Notes: generated by a model from the letters alone, not told the origin. A DNA stretch of 64,000 nt from Rikenellaceae bacterium (GCA_017442365.1 JAFRZW010000002.1:62001-126000), one strand, 5' to 3'; positions 1-10,019 are shown, counted from the stretch's first letter. Made by a program: numbers and translations.

Positions 1-99
1 GAGCAGATGAAGACCGATGTTGTGGTTAGTTTCGGTGCGGGCAGCATCGACCGACAGACCGAGGCGCTGGCCGCCGTTGCACGAGCTAAGTGTCTCTAA
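1..99 (+). CDS. murC: UDP-N-acetylmuramate--L-alanine ligase, C-terminal end only
   Basis: The first 99 bases encode the last 32 residues of a protein whose start lies left of the window. The segment DVVVSFGAGSID followed by a short helix matches the end of Mur ligases, in particular the MurC domain-3 strand that usually reads V-x-x-GAGDI. MurC adds L-alanine to UDP-MurNAc in the cytoplasm. Its position directly before ftsQ, ftsA and ftsZ is the classic dcw cluster order, which supports MurC over other Mur ligases. Only the tail is visible, so the ligase active site cannot be checked. Confidence 0.8.
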   Translation, partial: EQMKTDVVVSFGAGSIDRQTEALAAVARAKCL

Positions 100-119
100 A
101 TTAATATGTAAGCAGAGAG

Positions 120-1211
120 ATGAAGCAGATAGGTAAAATCATAGCATTCAGCATCTTTTGGGTCGTCATCGTCGCTGTGATGGTGCTCATCGGACGCCAC
201 TCGTCGGCCCGCTCCGAGGTGCAGACGCTGACGGGTGTCGATGTGGTGATCAAGGATAGTGCGCGCCGTAAGATGGTCGATGCTGCGGAGGTGCGACGTT
301 GGATCGCCCCGATCAAAGTCGAGGGTGTGCGCGCTGTCGATGCTCCATTGGGTGAGATCGAAGGGGTAATCCTCGCTCACGGCCACGTGCGCTCGGCAGA
401 GGCCTACCTCACGCCCGACGGACGCATCAGAATCGAGGTTACGCAGCACGCTCCGACGATGCGAATGATGCTCGATGGCGGCTACGACTTCTATCTGACG
501 GATCGTGGTGAGGTGTTCCGCTCGCCCGAACTCTCGGCGGCCTATGTGCCGGTGATTACGGGTCGTTTCGATGTCCCGTTTTCGGCAAAGCACGAAGGTG
601 CGACCGATGCTCAATTAAAGTTGAAAATCAACGAATTAGATTCGCTGATCGACGCGACCGAGGAGGCACGTAACGATCTTCTGATCGAGCATCGCCACAT
701 TCAGCGTCAGCGCTCGAAGTTGCGTGGTCGCACGGTCAAAAAGGGGTTGTTTGAATCGCAGGAGGAGTTTGAGTGGCGCAAGGAGTCGCTCAAAAAGACC
801 AAAAAAGATTCGGGTGCGCTCTACACCTATCGAATGCGTGTGCGCCAAAAGGCAGCCGACCAGAAGGCGGTCGAGGTGGATCGTTTGATCGAAAGGCAAA
901 AAAAGTTGCAAAAAAACTACGAAGATTTCATTAATCTCACTAACTTTGTGAAATTGATCGAAGATGACGACTTCTGGCGCGCCCAGATAGTCGAGATCGT
1001 CGTATCCCAATCGCAGAATGGTGCTCTGTTTCTGCGACTTGTGCCTCGTGCAGGTAACCATACGATCATTTTTGGTCGGATCGAGAAGGTCGAGCGCAAA
1101 CTCGATCGCTTGATGCGTTTCTATTGCGAGGGTCTCGACAAGGAGGGTTGGAATACGTTCCGCACTATCGATGTGCGATTTGACGATCAGGTGGTTTGTA
1201 CAAGACGCTAA
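120..1211 (+). CDS. ftsQ: Cell division protein FtsQ/DivIB with a coiled-coil insertion
   Basis: FtsQ is a bitopic inner-membrane division protein that links FtsA/FtsZ to the periplasmic septal synthase complex. Visible here are a short cytoplasmic N-terminus, one membrane segment at about residues 6-26, a POTRA-like stretch at about 36-110 and a beta-domain around 112-157 that resumes at about 269-363 (INLTNFVKLI onward). Between these halves lies about 110 residues of highly charged, Lys/Glu/Arg-rich, coiled-coil-like sequence (157-268). The total of 363 residues is well above the roughly 240-280 usual for the family. It starts 20 bp after murC and precedes ftsA. Identification rests mainly on position, topology and the C-terminal motif. 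Confidence 0.82.
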   Translation: MKQIGKIIAFSIFWVVIVAVMVLIGRHSSARSEVQTLTGVDVVIKDSARRKMVDAAEVRRWIAPIKVEGVRAVDAPLGEIEGVILAHGHVRSAEAYLTPDGRIRIEVTQHAPTMRMMLDGGYDFYLTDRGEVFRSPELSAAYVPVITGRFDVPFSAKHEGATDAQLKLKINELDSLIDATEEARNDLLIEHRHIQRQRSKLRGRTVKKGLFESQEEFEWRKESLKKTKKDSGALYTYRMRVRQKAADQKAVEVDRLIERQKKLQKNYEDFINLTNFVKLIEDDDFWRAQIVEIVVSQSQNGALFLRLVPRAGNHTIIFGRIEKVERKLDRLMRFYCEGLDKEGWNTFRTIDVRFDDQVVCTRR

Positions 1212-1331
1212 GGGTGTTGCGCGAATCGAGATTGGATTCGGGGAGTTGTGATTGAGGCGCCGCCGAACGTGAATAAGCGATCAAACCGTTGATCTAAAAC
1301 AGATTAGGAAAACGAATAAAAAAAGATACAC

Positions 1332-2897
1332 GTGGAAAAGAAGAACTACATAGTGGCAATCGACCTTGGTTCGCACAACGTAACGGCAGCAGCTGCGGTG
1401 CGCGGTGCCAATGGTAAAATGGTGATCGAGGCCGTCGTGCGCGAAAAGTCTGAGGGCGTCAGCAGTGGCGCAATCGACAACATCGAGTTGGCTGTCAAAT
1501 CGCTCAAAACAGCAGTCGATAAGCTCCAAGAAGAGCTGAATATCAAGGTCTTTGAGGCCTATTTCGGCATCTCGGGCGAGTTTATCCGTTGCGCAAGCCA
1601 CAACGATTGGGTGGCTGTGGGCGACTATGCGAATGGCGTCAGCCAGAGCGACGTCGATGAACTTTACGCGCGTATGGAGAAGGTGAGCGCACCGAGCGAC
1701 GACGAGGTGATTTTGGAGCGTATTCCCCAAAATTTCGTTGTCGATGGCAACAAAGAGGTGCCCAATGCGGTCGGCGCGTTCGGTAAGAGCCTCTCATCGA
1801 CGTTCAACTTCATTCTGAGCCTGCGTACCCCGATTCAGCGTCTGACCAATGCGGCGTTGAAGCTGGGGATCAAGCCGTTGGCGATTCACATCAATCCGTT
1901 GGTTACGGCCGAGACCTTGCTCGAAACCGACGAGAAGGAGGAGGGAATCGCTGTGGTTGATATGGGTAGCGACGTAACCGACCTGACGATCTACTACAAC
2001 AACGTGGTGCGCTATGTGGCGTCGATTCCTATTGGCTCGAACGCTATCAACAACGATATCCGCTCGCTCAGCATTCCCGAAAAGTGGGTCGAGAAGATGA
2101 AGGTCAAGTATGGCAACGCAGTGGCAGCCAACGTCAATGAGGAGGCAGGCATCAGCTACAACACCGCTAAGGGTAAAAAGGTGATCCTGCAATGCAACTT
2201 AGCAGCGGCGATCGAGGCTCGCGTGCGCGATATTGCCGATCTGGTGATTGAAGAGATCAAGTGTGCCGGCTACGATCGTAAGCTCCCCTATGGTATTGTG
2301 CTTACAGGTGGCGGAGCAAACTTGGAGGGCATTGCCGACGCATTTACCAAACATACGGGCATCGATACACGTATTGGAGTGCCCGATATGGTTGTCGATG
2401 AGGAGTCAACCGAGATGGTCGATGGTCCTGAGTATGCGACCATTGTAGGTCTGTTGTGGAACGCCTTGCAGGGCGGAACATATTGTATGGTTGATCAGCG
2501 ACCTCAGCCCGCACAGCCCTCGCAGCCCGCGCCTCCGACAGTAGCTCCTACGCAACCTGCACCGCCGCGCTATACGCCGCCTGTGTCGCCTGCACCCGCT
2601 CCGACACCTGCACCTGCGCCTGCGCCTGCGCCCCAACCGGCTCCGCAGACCGCTAAGCCTCAGACGATCAACGAACGTTATGGTGCTCAGCAGCAGACGG
2701 TTGCACAGCCCGCGCAGCAAGTTGAGCCTAAGGACGATACCACGACCATCGTCGATGAGTCGAAGGAGAACGACGACAATGGCAAGCCCACGAAGCGTGG
2801 CAGTGGTCTGTTCGAAGGTATCAAGCGATTTGGTCGAAAGGCTACCGAGTTCCTCGAAAAGATGGATAGCAACAATAACGATGACGATATTCTTTAA
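1332..2897 (+). CDS. ftsA: Cell division protein FtsA with Pro/Ala-rich linker
   Basis: FtsA is the actin-like ATPase that anchors FtsZ filaments to the membrane. The phosphate-1 loop is seen at AIDLGSHNVT (residues 9-18) and the adenosine motif LTGGGANLEG near residue 323. The conserved actin fold ends at about residue 385. It is followed by an unusually long low-complexity linker of about 60 residues rich in Pro-Ala pairs, then an acidic stretch and an amphipathic helix GLFEGIKRFGRKATEFLEKM near the C-terminus, the expected membrane-targeting sequence. The total of 521 residues exceeds the roughly 420 of E. coli FtsA because of the linker. ftsZ follows after 24 bp, so the two are surely co-transcribed. 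Confidence 0.96.
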   Translation: MEKKNYIVAIDLGSHNVTAAAAVRGANGKMVIEAVVREKSEGVSSGAIDNIELAVKSLKTAVDKLQEELNIKVFEAYFGISGEFIRCASHNDWVAVGDYANGVSQSDVDELYARMEKVSAPSDDEVILERIPQNFVVDGNKEVPNAVGAFGKSLSSTFNFILSLRTPIQRLTNAALKLGIKPLAIHINPLVTAETLLETDEKEEGIAVVDMGSDVTDLTIYYNNVVRYVASIPIGSNAINNDIRSLSIPEKWVEKMKVKYGNAVAANVNEEAGISYNTAKGKKVILQCNLAAAIEARVRDIADLVIEEIKCAGYDRKLPYGIVLTGGGANLEGIADAFTKHTGIDTRIGVPDMVVDEESTEMVDGPEYATIVGLLWNALQGGTYCMVDQRPQPAQPSQPAPPTVAPTQPAPPRYTPPVSPAPAPTPAPAPAPAPQPAPQTAKPQTINERYGAQQQTVAQPAQQVEPKDDTTTIVDESKENDDNGKPTKRGSGLFEGIKRFGRKATEFLEKMDSNNNDDDIL

Positions 2898-2921
2898 CCC
2901 GCAACTAAACCGAAACAGACG

Positions 2922-4289
2922 ATGAACGACGATATACTCAACTCGTTACAGGCAGAGCGCTCGGTGGCTTCGAAGTCGCACATTATGGTGATTGGCGTCG
3001 GAGGCGCGGGTGGCAATGCTGTGAACTATATGCACGAGCACGGAATCGAAGATGTCGATTTCGTGGTCTGCAACACCGATAAGCAGGCACTCGAAGTCAG
3101 CCCCGTCGAGTACAAGGTGGCGATTGGCGAAAAGGGCGCCGGCAATGACCCTACGGTGGGTCGCAAAAAGGCAATCGAGCACATCGATCTGATCAAGCAG
3201 GCGTTCGATCGCTTTGAAACTCAGATGGTTTTCATCACCGCAGGTATGGGCGGTGGTACCGGTACGGGTGCTTCGCCCGTCATCGCTAAGGTGGCGCGCG
3301 AGAAGGGAATATTGACCGTCGGTATCGTTACCCAGCCTCTGCGAATCGAGGGTATGATTCGCCACAAGCAGGCAATGGCCGGCATCGAAGAGCTGGCAAA
3401 TGTGGTCGATTCGTTGCTTGTGATCAACAACGACAAGATCAGCGAACACGTCATCAGAACCGGCCAGCCGATGTCGCTCGACGAGGCGTGGTCGATGGCC
3501 GACGATGTGTTGGCTTCGGCAGCTAAGGGTATTGCCGAGATCATTACCATCAAGAGCCCCCGCACGAACATCGACTTTGCCGATGTGTCGAAGGTGATGA
3601 CCAACAGCGGCCGTACGCATATGGGTGTTGGTCGCGCTACGGGCGACGATCGCGCCGAGAAGGCTGCATACGAGGCTCTGCATTCGCCTCTGTTGGACCA
3701 TAATTCGATCCGTGGAGCGAAGAATATCTTGTTGAATATCAGCTGCAACAAGCGCGAAAATATGATGTATCACGAGCTGACGACAATCCTCGAAGTGATC
3801 CAATCGGAGGCAAAATATACCGATGAGAATGGCGTTCTGCACGACGCAAACATCATCTGGGGTAATAGTGCCAAACCTGCGTTGGGCGACGACTTGGAGG
3901 TGATTGTGGTGGCTACGGGCTTTGAGGCTCAGGGCGATATGGTTGCAGATGAGGTAACGACCGAGCCCGCAACGATGGTTGCAGGTGTGCCGAAGGTTGC
4001 GCCCACATCGACTACGTTGCCGCCGCGCGAGAGTGGTGCAGCGAGTGGCGTGAAACGTTCGGTTGTGGCTCCTCGCCCGATGACGCCGGTTGTGCTTGGT
4101 GCTCGCAAGAACCGCTTCCAGCAGATCGAGGACATCAAAAAGACTCCCGCTTACGTGCGTCGCAAATCGCCGATGAAGGTGATGGATTCGACCAACAACA
4201 TCAAAGCGATGCTGACCGATGCGGCAGACGCCAAGAACAAGACGAAGAACGAAATGCCGAGTAGTGGCGACCTGTTTGGCGGGAATTAG
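2922..4289 (+). CDS. ftsZ: Cell division GTPase FtsZ
   Basis: FtsZ is the tubulin-like GTPase that forms the division ring. The sequence shows the N-terminal nucleotide loop GVGGAGGNAVNYM (about residues 25-37), the tubulin signature GGGTGTG (about 109-115) and the synergy segment NIDFADVSKVM (about 215-225). The C-terminal linker is Val/Thr/Pro-rich. The FtsA-binding peptide, usually near the very end, appears as TPAYVRRK about 50 residues before the stop, followed by an extra tail ending DLFGGN. Catalytic residues look intact. It is the last gene of the dcw run and lies 24 bp before the gldE-like gene. Confidence 0.98.
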   Translation: MNDDILNSLQAERSVASKSHIMVIGVGGAGGNAVNYMHEHGIEDVDFVVCNTDKQALEVSPVEYKVAIGEKGAGNDPTVGRKKAIEHIDLIKQAFDRFETQMVFITAGMGGGTGTGASPVIAKVAREKGILTVGIVTQPLRIEGMIRHKQAMAGIEELANVVDSLLVINNDKISEHVIRTGQPMSLDEAWSMADDVLASAAKGIAEIITIKSPRTNIDFADVSKVMTNSGRTHMGVGRATGDDRAEKAAYEALHSPLLDHNSIRGAKNILLNISCNKRENMMYHELTTILEVIQSEAKYTDENGVLHDANIIWGNSAKPALGDDLEVIVVATGFEAQGDMVADEVTTEPATMVAGVPKVAPTSTTLPPRESGAASGVKRSVVAPRPMTPVVLGARKNRFQQIEDIKKTPAYVRRKSPMKVMDSTNNIKAMLTDAADAKNKTKNEMPSSGDLFGGN

Positions 4290-4312
4290 AGTATTAACCA
4301 AACTGTAAAGAT

Positions 4313-5614
4313 TTGACACCTACATATTTATCAATCATCGCCTTAGGGCAATTTGAGCCTTCATCAGTCATTGTAATGGCAGTGGTGTTGGCTCTGTTGT
4401 TGTGTGTTTCGGCCTTCGTTTCGGGATCCGAAACCGCATTCTTCTCGCTCACCTCGACCCAAATCCGTGAGATGAAGGAGAGCCGTTCGCAAACGTCCGA
4501 AACCATTATCCGATTGCTTACGCAGAGCGACCGATTGTTGGCTACAATCTTGATAGTCAATAATTTGGTCAATATCTGCATTACGATCATATCGGCCCGA
4601 ATCGTCGATATGATGTTCGTCTTTTCAACGCCAACGTGGACCTTCGTTTTCAAGACGGTCTGCGTCACGTTCCTGTTGTTGTTGTTCGGTGAGATTCTGC
4701 CCAAGGTGCTCGCAAATTCGAATCCGTTGCGTGTGGCTCGCTTTGCGGCTCCGCCTTTGTCGGCTTTGGCAGTGATTGTCAAGCCGTTAGCGTCGGTTTT
4801 GGTGCGCACGGGTAGCTCGATCAGTGCCCGTTTCGAGGCCAAGCGCGATAATCTCTCGATGGACGAGTTGTCGAACGCAATCGATCTGGCCTCGACCGAC
4901 CAGACGCAGGAGGAGCGTAAGATGTTGTCGGGTATCGTCAATTTCGTCAATACCGACGTTTCGGAGATTATGAAACCGCGAATCGACATCGTGGCGGTCG
5001 AGATCAACGAGAGCTATTCGGCTGTGAAAGAGCACATTATCAAATCGGGCTACTCGCGTATTCCGGTCTATGAGGAGAGTGCCGACAACATCAAGGGCGT
5101 GCTCTATGTCAAAGACCTGATACCCTATATTCACAACGATGATGACTTCGAGTGGGTGTCGCTGTTGCGCCAGCCCTACTACGTTCCTGCGCACAAGAAG
5201 ATCAACGACCTGCTCGAAGAGTTCCAGGCGACTAAGGTCCATCTGGCGATTGTGGTCGATGAGTACGGCTCGACGCTCGGTCTGGTGTCGTTGGAGGATA
5301 TTTTGGAGGAGATTGTGGGCGAAATTTCGGACGAAAGCGACAACGTCGAAACGTTCTATACGAAGTTGCCCGATGGATCGTATCTATTTGATGGTAAGAC
5401 ACATATCGGCGATTTTGAGCGCGTAATGACCTTGCCCGAGGACGCACTTTCGGAGGTCAAGGGCGAGGCCGAAACGATGGCAGGTCTGATGCTCGAAATC
5501 AAGCGCGAGCTGCTCAAAAAGGGCGACTCGGTAACCACCCACGGACTGCGTCTGACGGTCAAGTCGGTCGATGGTCGTCGAGTGGATAAGATCCGCGTCG
5601 AAAAGATCGCCTAA
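4313..5614 (+). CDS. gldE: GldE-type CNNM/CBS-domain membrane protein
   Basis: This 433-residue protein has a CNNM (DUF21) transmembrane domain at about residues 15-200, containing the typical SGSETAFFSL stretch. It is followed by paired CBS domains (about 215-345, with YSRIPVYE and LVSLEDILEEIVGEI) and a C-terminal CorC/HlyC domain. In Bacteroidetes this architecture is annotated as gliding-motility-associated GldE, related to Mg/Co efflux proteins; many non-gliding members keep it. The chosen start is TTG at 4313, because the frame is open there and the next ATG (4376) would cut into the first membrane helix. It lies 23 bp after ftsZ and 14 bp before the next gene. The substrate is not known from sequence. 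Confidence 0.82.
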   Translation: MTPTYLSIIALGQFEPSSVIVMAVVLALLLCVSAFVSGSETAFFSLTSTQIREMKESRSQTSETIIRLLTQSDRLLATILIVNNLVNICITIISARIVDMMFVFSTPTWTFVFKTVCVTFLLLLFGEILPKVLANSNPLRVARFAAPPLSALAVIVKPLASVLVRTGSSISARFEAKRDNLSMDELSNAIDLASTDQTQEERKMLSGIVNFVNTDVSEIMKPRIDIVAVEINESYSAVKEHIIKSGYSRIPVYEESADNIKGVLYVKDLIPYIHNDDDFEWVSLLRQPYYVPAHKKINDLLEEFQATKVHLAIVVDEYGSTLGLVSLEDILEEIVGEISDESDNVETFYTKLPDGSYLFDGKTHIGDFERVMTLPEDALSEVKGEAETMAGLMLEIKRELLKKGDSVTTHGLRLTVKSVDGRRVDKIRVEKIA

Positions 5615-5628
5615 ATCATCACAATACA

Positions 5629-6261
5629 ATGAGCGTCAATACGATAGATATTGTCGTGCGCGAGATTCCTGCGGAGGTTTCGACGCTGTTTGCAGAGTTG
5701 AGCGATGAGGAGCGTGCGCGCGCCTCGCAACTTGCTGCAAATAGATGCCGCGAGTGGGTTGCGTGGCGAGCCGTATTGCGCGAGCAGGCGGAGCGTTGGG
5801 GGTTGAATGACAGCGCATTACGTGTGGCATACGCACCGTCGGGCGAACCGCTGTTCGAGGGTTTGGAGGGATCGATCTCGGTAACACATTCGCGTAAGGT
5901 TGTGGCTGTGGCGCGTGCGTGGCAGGGGCGTTGCGGTATCGACATCGAGCAATTAGATCGTAATTTCGAACGCATTGAGGATAAATATATTAGCACTGCC
6001 GAGCGAGTGATAGCGTCGGCTGATGATCCGCGATTTCGGGCGGCGGTGTGGTGTGCCAAAGAGGCGATGTTCAAATGTATGGGGCGCACGGGGGTCGATT
6101 TTTGTCGCGATTTACTGATTACGGAGGTCGATTTCGCAAGCGGTTGTGTGCGTGGAGCGGCCTTTGGCGAACGGCTCGAAGGGGTGATACAACTGCTTGA
6201 AGGAGCGATACTTGTGGCGGTTACGACGACTCCAAATTCACAATTCGAAATCAGACAATAG
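5629..6261 (+). CDS. 4'-phosphopantetheinyl transferase superfamily protein (Sfp-like)
   Basis: The 210-residue product carries both Sfp-type Mg-binding motifs: GIDIE at about residues 104-108 and WCAKEAMFK at about 141-149. An SVTHS-like substrate segment sits just before them. Enzymes of this family move phosphopantetheine from CoA onto a serine of acyl or peptidyl carrier proteins. The length fits the Sfp/HetI branch rather than the shorter AcpS. It follows the gldE-like gene by 14 bp, and a clear hairpin terminator overlaps its stop codon, so it ends the dcw-linked transcript. No carrier protein or NRPS/PKS gene is in the window, so the target is unknown. Confidence 0.88.
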   Translation: MSVNTIDIVVREIPAEVSTLFAELSDEERARASQLAANRCREWVAWRAVLREQAERWGLNDSALRVAYAPSGEPLFEGLEGSISVTHSRKVVAVARAWQGRCGIDIEQLDRNFERIEDKYISTAERVIASADDPRFRAAVWCAKEAMFKCMGRTGVDFCRDLLITEVDFASGCVRGAAFGERLEGVIQLLEGAILVAVTTTPNSQFEIRQ

Positions 6262-6286
6262 GCGAACTTAGGCGGTTCGCCTTTTT
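6261..6286 (+). terminator. Intrinsic terminator after the phosphopantetheinyl transferase gene
   Basis: A perfect 7-bp stem (GGCGAAC at 6261-6267 with GTTCGCC at 6275-6281) is followed by five T residues. It begins at the last base of the stop codon and closes the murC-ftsQAZ-gldE-PPTase run. The remaining 272 bases up to 6558 show no convincing gene; I see only a T-rich stretch at about 6439-6470 that may hold the promoter of the next gene. Confidence 0.8.
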
Positions 6287-6558
6287 CATTTGTAACGGGC
6301 GGGCGCACCCCAACGATTTCGCTCAGTGGCGACGAGATCTCTGGCACTCAATTTGCAAGTTGGAATGTTGCAACGCAACGCCTCGAAGGGCGTATCATCG
6401 AGGTTAAAAGGCGCGACGAACGGCAAAACGAGCACTCTCTTTTTCCGATACTTTTACTTTTTCTCTTTCGATTGGCGTTGTGCGCGTGTGCAGCGCCAAT
6501 TTTATTGCTGCACAGGGTGGGCGTTACAAATGGCTAAACACTTAAAAAACCGAAAACA

Positions 6559-7539
6559 ATGAAACATATTCATACGTCGTATTTGGGACTGCAACTTACC
6601 TCTCCGATTGTTGTTGCCAGCTCGCCTTTCACGGCCGACATCGAGGGTGTTCGTGCGGCGGCTGAGGCGGGTGCAGGTGCTGTGGTGCTCAAATCGATCT
6701 TCGAGGAGCAGATCATTGGTCAGTCCGACCATCTGTCCGAGTTTGCGACCTCGCCTTTTGGCGATACGGACGACTATCTGCAACACTACGTGGGTGAGGA
6801 TTATCGCGGTCGTTTTCTGCAACTTGTAACTGACGCGAAGGCACAAACCTCGATCCCGATCATTGCCAGCATCAACTGCATTGGGGCAGGTGCGCGATGG
6901 GTCGATTATGCCAATGAGCTGGGCACAGCAGGGGCTGATGCGCTGGAAATCAATCTGTTCACACTTGCCACTGATCGGCACACCCGCTCCGAACGGATCG
7001 AAGAAGATTATCAGTATGTTGTGCGTCGGGTGTGCTCGGCAGTCAAAATTCCGGTGTCGGTCAAGCTGCCGTTGCGATTGACTGCGCCGATCAATGTGGT
7101 CGATCGTATGTGGGGTGTCGGAGCGCGGGGCGTGGTGCTCTACAACCGCCCTTTTGAGCCCGATGTGGATATAGAGACGCTCCGTTTCAAGCCCTCAAAT
7201 CCGTATAGCGAGGTGGTTGAGTTGCGTAATTCGTTGCGCTGGATCGCACTCTGTACGCGCGTGATGCCGCAGATTGATGTAGCGGTCTCGACGGGGGTGC
7301 ATAGTGGCGCGGAGGCAGTTAAGGCTCTGCTGTGTGGGGCGCGGATAGTGCAGGTCTGTACAGCGATACAGCGCGGTGGTTATGGAGCGATCAGCGAGAT
7401 GAATCGCGCGATCGAGGCGTGGGGTCGTGAGCACGGATTTCGCACGATTGAGGAGTTTCGAGGTCGTGTTGCCGAGCCTGCCGACAGCGACGATCTGCTG
7501 CTGCGAACACAATATATGCGTTACTTTCCGAAGGGTTGA
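6559..7539 (+). CDS. Dihydroorotate dehydrogenase-like flavoprotein
   Basis: The 326-residue protein is a TIM-barrel relative of class 1 dihydroorotate dehydrogenase. It has the N-terminal strand SPIVVASSPFTADIEGVRAA, a middle segment DALEINLFT, PVSVKLPLR, and the phosphate-binding ends VAVSTGVHSGAEAVKALL and GARIVQVCTAI that normally hold FMN. The catalytic loop of true PyrD (N-x-S/C-x-P-N) is not present; NLFTLATDR stands in its place. The reaction is therefore uncertain, and databases tend to call such proteins 'dihydroorotate dehydrogenase-like'. It is monocistronic, flanked by a terminator upstream and a hairpin downstream. Confidence 0.8.
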   Translation: MKHIHTSYLGLQLTSPIVVASSPFTADIEGVRAAAEAGAGAVVLKSIFEEQIIGQSDHLSEFATSPFGDTDDYLQHYVGEDYRGRFLQLVTDAKAQTSIPIIASINCIGAGARWVDYANELGTAGADALEINLFTLATDRHTRSERIEEDYQYVVRRVCSAVKIPVSVKLPLRLTAPINVVDRMWGVGARGVVLYNRPFEPDVDIETLRFKPSNPYSEVVELRNSLRWIALCTRVMPQIDVAVSTGVHSGAEAVKALLCGARIVQVCTAIQRGGYGAISEMNRAIEAWGREHGFRTIEEFRGRVAEPADSDDLLLRTQYMRYFPKG

Positions 7540-7557
7540 ATTGTTAGTTTCACAATT

Positions 7558-7586
7558 AAGCCGCACCCCAAGACGGAGTGCGGCTT
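7558..7586. terminator. Hairpin between convergent genes
   Basis: A perfect 9-bp stem (AAGCCGCAC 7558-7566 with GTGCGGCTT 7578-7586) sits between the plus-strand DHOD-like gene and the minus-strand ABC permease gene. The flanks are A/T-rich on both sides but without a long T run. It could serve as a bidirectional terminator. Confidence 0.6.
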
Positions 7587-7614
7587 AACTCATATCGTAT
7601 TGATAATCCGAATC

Positions 7615-8943
7615 TTAGTCCTTCGTTGTGATCCACTGCCACAACTCCTTGTACGACGGTTTGCGGCCGTGCATAAAGATACCGATGCGGTAGATCTTCG
7701 CGGCGATCCACACCATAAATACAAAGGTTGCAAACAGGATTGCCAGCGACAGCAGCAGCTCCCACATCGGCACATCGAACGGCAGTCGAGCCATCATCAC
7801 GATAGGCGACGTGAACGGGATCATACTGCACCACACCGACAGCGGCGCGTGGGGCTCGCGCATAGCGAACATCATAACCACCAGACCGATAATGATCGGC
7901 ATCGTGATCGGGGTCTGGAACTGCGACGAGTCCTGAATGTTATCGACTGCGCTACCAACGGCTGCGAACATCGCCGCGTAGAGCAGGTAGCCGCCTAAGA
8001 AGTAGAGCAGGAAGCTACCAAAGAAGCGCACGAGGAACCCTACATCGGTGGCATTTGCCAGTGCAGCAGCCAACTCGGGATCGACGCCTGCGCCCTCCAT
8101 TGCTGCCAGATCGGCCGTGCCTGCCGAGATTGCATTTGCGCTCTCAACCAGGTCGGTGGGCATCATAAACTGCATTACAAGCGATCCACCGACGAAGATA
8201 ATCACGATCCAGATAACGAATTGCAGCACCGCAACCGAGGCGATACCCAAGATCTTACCCATCATCAACTGATAGGGGCGAACGGTCGAAACCATCACTT
8301 CGAGCACCTTGCCGCTCTTCTCCTCGATGACACCCTGCATCACCATCGAGCCGTAGATGATCACGAACATATACATCACAAAACCAAAGATATAGGCCAA
8401 GCCGAATGCCAACACGCTCGAACTCTCCTTATCCTCTTCGTCCTCCTCGCCTAACTTGTAGCTGCGCAGCGTAACGTCGGCCTCGACCTCCTCCATAATC
8501 TGGGGCAGGTTCTCGATGTCGTAAGACTTCAAACGGTGCTGTTCGATAATCTCCTCGATGTCGCCCGCAATCGCGCTCTCGACCTCCATTGTCGAGGTCG
8601 AATAGGTGTAGAGAGCCACGTTCGAGGGGTTGTCGATGATGTCCTCGCCGATGACCACAAAGCCGTACATCTGCTCGTCGTTCTGCGAGCGCAGCTCTTC
8701 GGGCGTGCTGCTGGTCGGCTCGTAGGCGATCCAATCGCTCGATGTGAGCGACTGAGCGATCAAGCCACTGCGATCGACAACGGCAATGCGCTTAGCCTCA
8801 CCGACGTTCGAGGCCATAATGAACGACGTACCGACCATAATGCCCACCATCAACAGCGGGGTCAAAATGGTCGAAATGATGAAGCTCTTCTTCATCACAC
8901 GCTCGCGGAACTCGCGGCCTATAATAATACCAATTGCCGACAT
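7615..8943 (-). CDS. ABC transporter permease, NatB-like (COG1668)
   Basis: The 442-residue protein begins with a membrane segment (about residues 18-43). A soluble extracytoplasmic domain of roughly 130 residues (about 45-175) containing acidic runs follows, then five further hydrophobic segments in the C-terminal half. This is the layout of ABC-2/NatB permeases. It sits 2 bp after the ATPase gene on the same strand, so the two form one exporter. NatAB in Bacillus exports sodium, but for Bacteroidetes homologues the substrate is unknown. The very short acidic insert EEDEEDKE lies at the end of the soluble domain. Confidence 0.85.
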   Translation of the reverse strand: MSAIGIIIGREFRERVMKKSFIISTILTPLLMVGIMVGTSFIMASNVGEAKRIAVVDRSGLIAQSLTSSDWIAYEPTSSTPEELRSQNDEQMYGFVVIGEDIIDNPSNVALYTYSTSTMEVESAIAGDIEEIIEQHRLKSYDIENLPQIMEEVEADVTLRSYKLGEEDEEDKESSSVLAFGLAYIFGFVMYMFVIIYGSMVMQGVIEEKSGKVLEVMVSTVRPYQLMMGKILGIASVAVLQFVIWIVIIFVGGSLVMQFMMPTDLVESANAISAGTADLAAMEGAGVDPELAAALANATDVGFLVRFFGSFLLYFLGGYLLYAAMFAAVGSAVDNIQDSSQFQTPITMPIIIGLVVMMFAMREPHAPLSVWCSMIPFTSPIVMMARLPFDVPMWELLLSLAILFATFVFMVWIAAKIYRIGIFMHGRKPSYKELWQWITTKD

Positions 8944-8945
8944 AA

Positions 8946-9887
<942 letters not shown>

Positions 9888-10019
9888 AAGTTTGCTAAAA
9901 ATGTGTCTATATATGTGGTACAAAGGTATAAATTCTTCCGCGAAAAACAATAGAAATATATCGAAAAACGATAAGCTCAGGCTGTTTTTTCGAAATTTTC
10001 TTTCGTTACGGTGGTCGCA

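Noticed and set aside
2946..4319. Long minus-strand open frame opposite ftsZ (457 codons)
   Set aside because: It lies fully antisense to an intact ftsZ, encodes a His/Arg/Leu-rich sequence with no known motif, and arises from the codon bias of the real gene.
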